A DNA stretch of 7,766 nt from Parcubacteria group bacterium (GTDB taxonomy: Bacteria; Patescibacteriota; Minisyncoccia; Moranbacterales; JAKLHP01), in contig JBBABD010000035.1 in the NCBI GenBank assembly GCA_041657845.1, positions 1 through 7,766 of the forward strand, read 5' to 3'. The notes beneath the pieces are model-generated. The model worked only from the letters and a program-made list of their open reading frames with translations, was not told the origin of the DNA and did not search any database. Within the stretch, counting starts at the first letter, position 1, and every line of letters begins with the position of its first letter. Shown piece after piece: positions 1 to 5,862 of this stretch. Made by a program: the position numbers and the translations under genes.

Positions 1-40
1 TTTAATGTTTAAAAATTTTAGCATTATAATTTATTTAAAA

Positions 41-64
41 ATTAAAAATTGGAAATTAAAAATT
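41..64. repeat. AT-rich direct repeat before the flippase gene
   Basis: The decamer ATTAAAAATT occurs at 41-50 and again at 55-64, separated by GGAA. It lies in the leader of the flippase gene and ends 7 nt before its ATG. It resembles in style the oligo-A/T repeats seen elsewhere in this window, such as the one at 5176-5231. Because the sequence is so AT-rich, two chance copies are possible, so this is a modest call. Confidence 0.4.
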
Positions 65-71
65 ACCGATT

Positions 72-1526
72 ATGGCTGTTGCCAGAAAAATTGCCTACAA
101 TGTTTTTTTCAACGCTACTGCCAAAATATTAGCTACTGTTTTAGCATTAGTATCAATTGGTTTTATCACCCGCTACCTTGGCAGAGACGGCTTCGGAGAT
201 TACGCAACTGTGCTTGCGTTTTTTTCTTTTTTCGGATCTTTGGCTGATCTTGGCCTTTATTCCGTCGCTACTAGGGAAATTTCAAGAGTTGGCTCCGATG
301 AAAAGAAGATAATGGGAAATGTTTTTTCCTTAAGACTCACTTCTGCAATTATCGTTTTTCTTTTTTCTCCGTTAGTTTTTCTTCTGCCGTATTCGCATGA
401 TTTAAAATTGGGAATAATTATCGCAGCTGCGTCTTTTGTTTTTTCTTCCGCCTATTCAGTTCTTAATGGAATATTCCAAAAATACCTGGCGATGGATAAA
501 GTTGCCATCACGGAACTCATCGGCAAGGTCATCCAAATGGGAATTATAATATTTGCCGTAAAAATGGACTTGGGGTTCTCAATGATAATTTTTTCTCTTC
601 TTGTCTACATGATTTTTAATTTTTTTGTGATCCTTCTTCTCAGCCGACGGTATGTCAAATTCAAATTCGAAGTCGATTTTGGCTACTGGAGAAAATTCAT
701 CAAAGAATCGCTTCCTATGGGAATCGCTGTTGTCATAACCTTCCTTTACTTCAAAACTGACACAATTATGCTTTCAATGATGCGATCCAGTTCCGATGTG
801 GGAATTTATAACGCCGCCTACAAAGTTATTGAAAACATCACCTTCTTTCCGGCAATGATCATTGGGCTCATTCTTCCATTAACTGCGCGTTATATTTTTA
901 CTGACAAAAAAAAATTCCACAATATTTCCGATAAAACATTCAAGTTTTTCGTAATACTAATAATCCCCATAATTGTCGGGACATTGTTTTTGTCGGATGG
1001 AATCATTAAGCTGATTGGCGGAGGAGGATTTGCCGAGTCGGCCAATGTTCTTCGAATAATAATATTCTCTCTGGCGTTTATATTCTTCGGAAGCTTCTTT
1101 AACAACATCCTTTTAGCTGGGAATCTTCAAAAAAAATTAATGATCGCTTTGGGATTTTGCGCCATTTTCAATATCTCAATTAATTTCTATCTGATTCCGC
1201 GTTACTCATACCTCGGAGCTTCATATACTTCCGTCTTCACAGAAATGCTAGTGGCAATTTTTGGATTTTATCTTTCTAAAAAATATCTCCGATATACTCC
1301 GCGAATAAACAATATCGGCAGCATGTTCGCTTCCGGCATAGCTATGTCTCTATTTCTTTTTATTTTTCAAGGATTTAATTTTTTTATGATAGCTTTGGGA
1401 AGTACTGCTGTTTATCTTATTTTTCTCTACATAACCAAAGCTATCTCACAGGACGAAATCAAAAGCCTTTTCAATCGGGAAAAAATTCAAATTGAAGAAA
1501 TTTTTCCAGAAGAACCCATCGGGTAA
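72..1526 (+). CDS. Wzx-type polysaccharide flippase (MOP superfamily)
   Basis: This is a 484-residue integral membrane protein, a normal length for Wzx/RfbX-type flippases of the MATE/MVF (MOP) superfamily. Such proteins move undecaprenyl-linked oligosaccharides from the inner to the outer face of the cytoplasmic membrane. About 12-14 hydrophobic segments can be seen. The N-terminus is typical of the family: an amphipathic start, a first helix near residues 15-33, then YLGRDGFGDYATVLAF (35-50) and LADLGLYSVATREISR (58-72). The central YNAAYKVIENITFFP stretch (246-260) after a charged loop is also typical. The ATG at 72 fits the family N-terminus, although no Shine-Dalgarno sequence precedes it; the nearest GGA is 18 nt upstream. 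It heads a plus-strand glycan cluster with two glycosyltransferases and two Wzy/WaaL-like proteins, which supports a glycan substrate over a drug or lipid II substrate. The substrate sugar cannot be read from the sequence. Confidence 0.9.
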   Translation: MAVARKIAYNVFFNATAKILATVLALVSIGFITRYLGRDGFGDYATVLAFFSFFGSLADLGLYSVATREISRVGSDEKKIMGNVFSLRLTSAIIVFLFSPLVFLLPYSHDLKLGIIIAAASFVFSSAYSVLNGIFQKYLAMDKVAITELIGKVIQMGIIIFAVKMDLGFSMIIFSLLVYMIFNFFVILLLSRRYVKFKFEVDFGYWRKFIKESLPMGIAVVITFLYFKTDTIMLSMMRSSSDVGIYNAAYKVIENITFFPAMIIGLILPLTARYIFTDKKKFHNISDKTFKFFVILIIPIIVGTLFLSDGIIKLIGGGGFAESANVLRIIIFSLAFIFFGSFFNNILLAGNLQKKLMIALGFCAIFNISINFYLIPRYSYLGASYTSVFTEMLVAIFGFYLSKKYLRYTPRINNIGSMFASGIAMSLFLFIFQGFNFFMIALGSTAVYLIFLYITKAISQDEIKSLFNREKIQIEEIFPEEPIG

Positions 1527-1555
1527 CCCCGCAAATCACAAATCAGATACAAATA

Positions 1556-1617
1556 TACGAATTTAAAAAATTGTCAATTCAATTATTTGCATATTCGTAC
1601 TAAATTCGTAATTCGTG
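1556..1617. repeat. Inverted and direct ATTCGTA repeats in the flippase/glycosyltransferase gap
   Basis: The 101-nt gap contains TACGAATTTA at 1556-1565 and its exact reverse complement TAAATTCGTA at 1601-1610. Further near-copies, ATTCGTA at 1593-1599 and ATTCGTG at 1611-1617, follow on the plus strand. The 35-nt spacer is AT-rich. No T-tract follows the inverted arms, so this does not look like an intrinsic terminator. It is better read as a cluster of short dispersed repeats. The last copy supplies the GGGA (1617-1620) that is the only Shine-Dalgarno-like element for the next gene. Confidence 0.5.
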
Positions 1618-1627
1618 GGATATTAAA

Positions 1628-2506
1628 ATGAAAAAAGCTCACAAAATATTCGTAATAATATTAAACTATAACGGAAAAGACGCGATTAAGCATTGCCTTG
1701 ATTCCGTTTTTTGTTCTGACTATCCTAATCTTGAAGCAGTAGTTGTTGATAACGATTCCAAGGACGGCTCTTTCGAGCTTGCCAAAAATCTTTATCCCAA
1801 ATTCCACTTTATTAAAAATGCCACAAATTCCGGATTTTCAGCCGGAAATAATGTTGGCATTCGCTTTGCTCTGGAAAAGATGGCAGATTATATTTTTCTT
1901 CTCAATAATGATGCCTTCTTAGAAAAAGACACTTTATCGAAATTAGTTGAATCGGCGGAAAATTCGAAAGCCGGTATTTTTAGTCCGATTATATACAATG
2001 AAAGTGGAAATATTTGGTTTTCTGGAGGAAAAATAATTTGGTCGAAAATGAGAGCTATCCACATCAACGAAAGACCGAATAAAAAAGACGCTTTTTCAAC
2101 ACAATATGTCACCGGGTGCGCTATGCTGGTCAAGAAAGAAGTATTTAAAAAGATAGGCCTTCTTTCTGAAGATTATTTTTTGTATTATGAAGACGCTGAC
2201 TTTTGCCTAAGAGCAAAAAAGGAAGGTTTTGATTCAATGGTTGTTCCAACCGCAAAAGTAATCCACTGTGAAAAAAGCGAATTGGATTTATCCAATAAAA
2301 TTTATTGGCTGGTTCTTTCCGGATTAATTTTTTTCAAAAAAAATACTCCTCCGGCTTTCAGAATGTTGACTCATCCATATCTTTACCTTAGAAAAATAAA
2401 AAATATGGCGGATAATCTGAATAACAGAAACCGCTATGCACCCACTGTTAAAAAAGCCTACTTAGACTTCAAAAAATGGAAAGAAAACCCCAAATATCCT
2501 TTATAA
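1628..2506 (+). CDS. Family 2 glycosyltransferase (GT-A fold, rhamnosyltransferase-like)
   Basis: This 292-residue protein is a GT2-type inverting glycosyltransferase. It probably adds a sugar from a nucleotide-sugar donor to a lipid-linked glycan at the cytoplasmic face. Visible motifs in order are: the first strand IILNYNGKD (10-18); VVDNDSKDGS (39-48) with the nucleotide-contacting Asp41; NSGFSAGNN (67-75); LLNNDA (91-96), where N93-N94-D95 stands in for the metal-binding DxD; TGCAML (162-167); and YYEDADFCLRA (186-196), whose ED-x-D is the usual acceptor/base region; then H213. The layout matches WbbL-like rhamnosyltransferases, but the sugar is not determinable. A hydrophobic stretch followed by a basic tail (about 226-292) may hold it at the membrane. 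GGGA sits 7 nt before the ATG, a weak ribosome-binding site. Its last 31 nt overlap the start of the next glycosyltransferase gene. Confidence 0.9.
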   Translation: MKKAHKIFVIILNYNGKDAIKHCLDSVFCSDYPNLEAVVVDNDSKDGSFELAKNLYPKFHFIKNATNSGFSAGNNVGIRFALEKMADYIFLLNNDAFLEKDTLSKLVESAENSKAGIFSPIIYNESGNIWFSGGKIIWSKMRAIHINERPNKKDAFSTQYVTGCAMLVKKEVFKKIGLLSEDYFLYYEDADFCLRAKKEGFDSMVVPTAKVIHCEKSELDLSNKIYWLVLSGLIFFKKNTPPAFRMLTHPYLYLRKIKNMADNLNNRNRYAPTVKKAYLDFKKWKENPKYPL

Positions 2507-3258
2507 TCGTAAATTATAACAGCAAGGATTATCTCGAGAAATGCCTGGCTTCTGTTTTTAATAATACTCAAAATATTTCCAAGGAAATTATCGTCGTAAA
2601 TAGTTGCGATGATATCCTAACTCATTCGGAAGATATCAAAATAATAACTGCCTTGGAAAATAAAGGCTTCGGATATGCCTGCAATGTCGGCGCCAAAGCA
2701 GCACAAGGAGAAACCTTGTGTTTTTTAAATCCTGATACGGAAATAGTTTCTGATTATTTTGAAAAAATAATTTCCGAATTTGAAAAAGATTCTGCTATTG
2801 GAATAATCGGACCGAAACTTGTTGATGAAAATAATAATAATATTCAAGAATGGTGCGCCGGGAAAGAAGTTAATTTATCGGATATACTATTAAACAATAT
2901 CGGACTAAAAAGAAGCAAAAAAATATGGGAAAGCAATGAGTCGGTAGAATGCGCTTGGGTAAGCGGAGCTTGCCTGTTTATCAAAAAAGAATTATTTGAA
3001 AAGCTAAAAGGATTTGACGAAAACTTCTTCCTATATTTTGAAGACATCGACCTTTGCCAGCGCGCTAGAAATTTAGGTTATAAAATAATATATAATCCGA
3101 AATTTACCGTTAAACATTTTGGAGGAAAAAGCTTTGAAGACAAAAAAAAACAGAAAAAACTATATTATGAATCGCAAGATTATTATTTCGAAAAGCACTT
3201 TGGAAAAATAGCAACAAACCTGTTAAAATTAATCAGATCCACTGTTATAACAAGATAA
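2476..3258 (+). CDS. Family 2 glycosyltransferase (second of a pair)
   Basis: This 260-residue GT-A glycosyltransferase is paralogous in layout to the gene before it. Motifs are FIIVNYNSKD (9-18), NKGFGYACNVG (62-72), FLNPDTE (83-89) with N85-P86-D87 in the DxD position, WVSGACLFI (161-169), FEDIDLCQRA (188-197) and HFGGKS (214-219). The second-strand motif reads IIVVNSCDD (38-46). Asn42 therefore replaces the Asp that normally contacts the nucleotide base, and the usual S-x-D-G-S tail is absent, so donor preference may differ from its neighbour. The ATG at 2476 lies inside the upstream gene (31-nt overlap, different frame). It is the only start that preserves the first beta strand, which begins at residue 7. 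No Shine-Dalgarno sequence is visible, so translation may depend on ribosomes arriving from the upstream gene. Confidence 0.88.
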   Translation: MERKPQISFIIVNYNSKDYLEKCLASVFNNTQNISKEIIVVNSCDDILTHSEDIKIITALENKGFGYACNVGAKAAQGETLCFLNPDTEIVSDYFEKIISEFEKDSAIGIIGPKLVDENNNNIQEWCAGKEVNLSDILLNNIGLKRSKKIWESNESVECAWVSGACLFIKKELFEKLKGFDENFFLYFEDIDLCQRARNLGYKIIYNPKFTVKHFGGKSFEDKKKQKKLYYESQDYYFEKHFGKIATNLLKLIRSTVITR

Positions 3259-3299
3259 AGCTATCTTTCATTTCTCATCTATTGGGTATTTGGAATTTT

Positions 3300-3330
3300 A
3301 TTAGGTTAATTAGAAATTAGGTCAATTAGA
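3300..3330. repeat. Tandem 16-nt period repeat before the first Wzy/WaaL-like gene
   Basis: ATTAGGTTAATTAGA (3300-3314) and ATTAGGTCAATTAGA (3316-3330) differ at one base and lie at a 16-nt period in the 84-nt gap between the second glycosyltransferase and the first Wzy/WaaL-like gene. The rest of the gap, from 3259, is T-rich and shows no clear hairpin with a T-tract. The repeat ends 12 nt before the ATG at 3343, so it forms the leader of that gene. Confidence 0.55.
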
Positions 3331-3342
3331 CATTTTATAAAT

Positions 3343-4668
3343 ATGCTTTATAAATTACTTCTACTCTTCTGTCTCTATCTTCCCTTCCAACTAGCTCTCA
3401 ATGCCTCCGAGGGCGTTGATTTGGCATCAGGACGGGTTTTTGTGTTGCTTCTGGGTATTCTTTGGCTTTTGAAAAGTTTGGCTCAAAAAAAGTTTTTTAT
3501 TCCTAACAAAATCCAGACTTTGCTGCTTTTTTCTTTTCTTTTTTTAAGCGCTTTTTCGCTGGTTTTCGCCCAAAATACTGATTGGGCTTATCGCAAATTG
3601 CTATTTTTGCTCTCATTTATTCCGATCTACTTCGTTGTGGCATCTATATGTCATTCCGAGCGAAGCGAAGCGGAGTCGAGGAATCTAATTAGATCTCTCG
3701 ATTCGCTACCGCTCACTCGAGATGGCAGAGACGTGAAAATTATCAAATTCTTGGTTTACGGAGCTGGCCTGGTTTCATTGGTCGGATTATTCCAATTTGC
3801 TTTGCAATTTTTCATCGGGATAAACGGAACTTTCTCGCTTTGGCAAAAAGTTATCACTCCGTTTTTGGGAAACAGCTTTTCTCAATCCGTTTTTCAAAAT
3901 CCCAGCTGGTTGGTTGAAATCTCAGGGAATACTTACATGCGAGCTATCGCTTTTTTCCCGGATCCGCATATGTTTTCTTTTTATCTGGGAATGCTTTTGC
4001 CATTTGCCATCGCTTTGTTTTGGAAAAATAAAAGTAACCTATATTTGATAATATCTGCGCTAATTTTAATAACTGATATTTTTACTTTTTCCCGCGGAGG
4101 ATATTTAGGACTTCTAGCGGGATTAATTTTCACGCTTTTTATTTTCAAAAAAGAACTAGTCAGAAGATTTTCTCTTAAAAAATTTGTTATTACCAATATT
4201 TTTATTTTAATTATTGCAGCGATAATAATGTTTCCAAATCCCATAAGCCAAAGATTGGCTTCCAGTTTTGATGTAAGCGAAGGATCAAATTCCGGAAGAC
4301 TTGAGACGTGGAAACAATCACTGGAAGTAATCAAAAATAATCCTCTGGGAGTCGGGATTGGCAATTATGCCTTGAAAATAAAGCCTAGCGCCAATTATCG
4401 GGAACCGATTTATTCCCATAATTTATATTTGGATATTGCCGCCGAAACCGGAATATTAAACGCTCTAATTTTCATTTGGCTAATTATTGTTTCTATTTTG
4501 AGTTTTATAAGATTAGGAAAAAATAATAAATTCTATTTAGCCGGAGCCATAAGCTTAATAATATTTTCCGTCCATTCAATTTTCGAAACTCCTTTATATT
4601 CCATCCATGTTCTTCCTTTGCTTTTAGCTATTATCGCTTTAAGTATTATCAAGATTAAGAATGAATAA
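3343..4668 (+). CDS. O-antigen polymerase/ligase family membrane protein (Wzy/WaaL-like)
   Basis: This 441-residue protein with roughly 10-12 membrane helices belongs to the O-antigen ligase/polymerase superfamily (Wzy_C-type domain). These GT-C-like enzymes act outside the membrane on undecaprenyl-linked glycan, either polymerising repeats or transferring glycan to an acceptor. Family marks are R200 with FFPDPHMF (204-211), TFSRGGYLG (248-256), GRLETW (318-323), GVGIGNY (336-342) and YSHNLYLDIAAETG (357-370). H359 lies where the conserved periplasmic-loop His of WaaL is found. Residues 103-131 do not look like family sequence and come from an in-frame palindromic repeat between two hydrophobic segments. 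Without it the protein would be about 412 residues. The frame stays open across the insert, so the gene is probably functional. No Shine-Dalgarno sequence precedes the ATG. It overlaps the next gene by 8 nt. Ligase and polymerase cannot be told apart from sequence alone. Confidence 0.85.
   Translation: MLYKLLLLFCLYLPFQLALNASEGVDLASGRVFVLLLGILWLLKSLAQKKFFIPNKIQTLLLFSFLFLSAFSLVFAQNTDWAYRKLLFLLSFIPIYFVVASICHSERSEAESRNLIRSLDSLPLTRDGRDVKIIKFLVYGAGLVSLVGLFQFALQFFIGINGTFSLWQKVITPFLGNSFSQSVFQNPSWLVEISGNTYMRAIAFFPDPHMFSFYLGMLLPFAIALFWKNKSNLYLIISALILITDIFTFSRGGYLGLLAGLIFTLFIFKKELVRRFSLKKFVITNIFILIIAAIIMFPNPISQRLASSFDVSEGSNSGRLETWKQSLEVIKNNPLGVGIGNYALKIKPSANYREPIYSHNLYLDIAAETGILNALIFIWLIIVSILSFIRLGKNNKFYLAGAISLIIFSVHSIFETPLYSIHVLPLLLAIIALSIIKIKNE
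3649..3735. repeat. In-frame palindromic repeat element (imperfect inverted repeat)
   Basis: This is an imperfect inverted repeat centred at 3688/3689. The core ATCTAATTAGAT (3683-3694) is perfectly palindromic. The arms extend outward with interruptions to about 3650 on the left (GTCATTCCGAGCG) and 3727 on the right (CACTCGAGATGGC), so RNA or single-stranded DNA could fold into a long hairpin. The left arm is much richer in G and C than the surrounding gene. Translated in the gene's frame it gives CHSERSEAESRN and then a polar, charged stretch, unlike the hydrophobic protein around it. From memory, peptides of this HSERSEAESRN type recur in unrelated predicted proteins of many bacteria, where such repeats have landed in coding frames, much as Rickettsia palindromic elements do. 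The outer limits are approximate. Confidence 0.75.
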
Positions 4669-5848
4669 ACTCACCAAAATTTTAATCTTCGCTACGGTTT
4701 TTTTAATCCCGACTTATCTAATTAGATTTAACCTATTTAAAATTCCAACTAATATTTTGGAAATTTTAATTTATCTGACTTTCGTTTCTTGGATTTTCGA
4801 AAAACCTCAAATTGATTGGAAGAAATTATACGCAAGTTATAAAATATATATTTTTTCAATCGCTTTAATCTTTATCGGACTTATATTATCCACTTTGGTT
4901 AACAAAAATTATCAAACCGGTTTTGGAATAATTAAAGGCTGGTTTTTTGATCCGATTTTATTTGGCTTCGTCTTATTTCAGACTATAAAAGAAAAAGAGG
5001 AAGTTGAAAAAATACTGAAAACTCTTTATTTTTCTGCTTTTGCGGTAAGTCTTGCCGCTTTAGAATACTTTTTTTACGGCTATCTCACTTATGATGGAAG
5101 GCTTCAGGCTTTCTATAATTCGCCCAATTATCTGGCAATGTATCTATCGCCGGCAATATTCATAGGGTTTTACTTATTCAAAATTCAAAATTCAAAATTG
5201 ATTCAAAATTCAAAATTCAAAATTCAAAATTATATAATACCGTTATCGCTGTTTATAATTTTATTTATAATTTATTTAACCTATTCTTATGCTGCTTGGG
5301 TGTCAATAATTATTAGTTTATCAATTGTCAGATTTATTACAAAAAAATTGAGCAAGAAGTTTATTCTAATTTCTTTGCTAATAATTTTTATCGCATTTTT
5401 AACCCAACTTGGAAATCTCAAATTAAATAATGCTTTTTCCGAGCGTTCATCGCTAAATTCCAGAATGATGATTTGGAAGTCTTCAACTTTAATGCTAAAA
5501 AATAATCTAGTTTTTGGAATCGGACCGGGAAATTTTCAAAATAAATATTTAGAATACCAGAAATATTTTCCTCCTTATTTGGAATGGGCAGTGCCCCAGC
5601 CTCACAATTTATACTTGGCTTTTTGGCTTCAAAGCGGAATCATTGGATTTGTTGGTTTCGCGATTCTTATACTATTCTGGTTTAAAAATATATTAGCTCA
5701 AATAAAAAACAACCCCGTTCTGGCTGTTTTTGCTGGAATCATAATCTACATTTTACTCCACGGAATATTTGACACTACTTATTGGAAAAATGATCTGGCT
5801 TTGGTTTTTTGGATAGCATTATTCTTGACAAAAAAACAAGAGAAATAA
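4661..5848 (+). CDS. Second O-antigen polymerase/ligase family membrane protein
   Basis: This 395-residue multi-spanning protein is a second member of the Wzy/WaaL-type superfamily, directly behind the first. Shared marks are GRLQAFYNSPNYLAMYL (146-162), SRMMIW with R268 and W272, FGIGPGNF, and PQPHNLYLAFWLQSG with H315 in the conserved extracellular-loop His position. The short SRGG motif of the first gene is not preserved: the equivalent helix reads TYSYAAW (207-213). Residues 173-190 (FKIQNSK and LIQNSKFKIQN) are encoded by a 7-nt tandem repeat and interrupt the protein between two hydrophobic segments. The ATG overlaps the end of the preceding gene by 8 nt, which indicates one transcript and possible translational coupling. 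One plausible split is that one protein polymerises the glycan and the other ligates it to a lipid or protein acceptor; which is which is not visible. Confidence 0.82.
   Translation: MNKLTKILIFATVFLIPTYLIRFNLFKIPTNILEILIYLTFVSWIFEKPQIDWKKLYASYKIYIFSIALIFIGLILSTLVNKNYQTGFGIIKGWFFDPILFGFVLFQTIKEKEEVEKILKTLYFSAFAVSLAALEYFFYGYLTYDGRLQAFYNSPNYLAMYLSPAIFIGFYLFKIQNSKLIQNSKFKIQNYIIPLSLFIILFIIYLTYSYAAWVSIIISLSIVRFITKKLSKKFILISLLIIFIAFLTQLGNLKLNNAFSERSSLNSRMMIWKSSTLMLKNNLVFGIGPGNFQNKYLEYQKYFPPYLEWAVPQPHNLYLAFWLQSGIIGFVGFAILILFWFKNILAQIKNNPVLAVFAGIIIYILLHGIFDTTYWKNDLALVFWIALFLTKKQEK
5176..5231. repeat. 7-nt tandem repeat (ATTCAAA) inside a coding region
   Basis: Three exact copies of ATTCAAA (5176-5196) are followed by ATTG (5197-5200), four more exact copies (5201-5228) and a trailing ATT. 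The array is read in frame as a loop segment rich in K, I, Q, N and S in the second Wzy/WaaL-like protein. Because 7 is not a multiple of 3, gain or loss of one copy would shift the reading frame. Repeats of this ATTCAAA type are, from memory, common between genes in Parcubacteria-like genomes; here one sits within a gene. Confidence 0.85.
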
Positions 5849-5853
5849 CTCTT
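5830..5853 (-). terminator. Weak intrinsic terminator of the leftward operon
   Basis: Read on the minus strand, AAGAG (from 5853), a 6-nt loop TTATTT and CTCTT (to 5838) form a 5-bp stem, extendable by one U-G pair. It is followed by one G and seven T residues (5836-5830). It begins 9 nt after the stop codon of the leftward gene ending at 5863, which is the expected place for its terminator. The stem is short and poor in GC, so activity is uncertain. It overlaps the last codons and stop of the rightward Wzy/WaaL-like gene. On the plus strand no T-tract follows, so it would work one way only. Confidence 0.4.
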
Positions 5854-5862
5854 AGTAAAAAA

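Noticed and set aside
25..30. TATAAT, a possible -10 box 42 nt before the flippase start
   Set aside because: A perfect hexamer, but the matching -35 position (about 2-7) reads TTAATG with only three matches, and the region is so AT-rich that chance TATAAT is likely.
5..247. Open frame of 80 codons overlapping the start of the flippase gene
   Set aside because: It begins in the A/T-rich leader repeat and then runs out of frame through the flippase N-terminus; the product is low-complexity and shows no family features.
890..1108. Minus-strand open frame inside the flippase gene
   Set aside because: Antisense to a clearly conserved membrane-protein frame, with no start signal or recognisable product.
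1888..2133. Minus-strand open frame inside the first glycosyltransferase gene
   Set aside because: Antisense to conserved GT2 motifs (LLNNDA through TGCAML); no independent support.
2844..3047. Minus-strand open frame inside the second glycosyltransferase gene
   Set aside because: Antisense to the WVSGACLFI and FEDID region; the Ser/Phe-rich product is typical of reading A-rich genes backwards.
3649..3735. Pseudogene or frameshift in the first Wzy/WaaL-like gene
   Set aside because: The frame is open through the palindrome and family motifs continue normally on both sides, so it is an in-frame insertion.
3981..4364. Minus-strand open frame of 127 codons inside the first Wzy/WaaL-like gene
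   Set aside because: Antisense to the SRGG and GVGIGNY motifs; no domain or start signal seen.
5176..5231. Possible CRISPR-like array
   Set aside because: The 7-nt units are directly abutting with no spacers, and the array is translated in frame; it is a simple tandem repeat.
5825..5830. TTGACA, a possible -35 box at the end of the second Wzy/WaaL-like gene
   Set aside because: No -10-like sequence stands 16-18 nt downstream, and it would only drive antisense transcription into the convergent gene.
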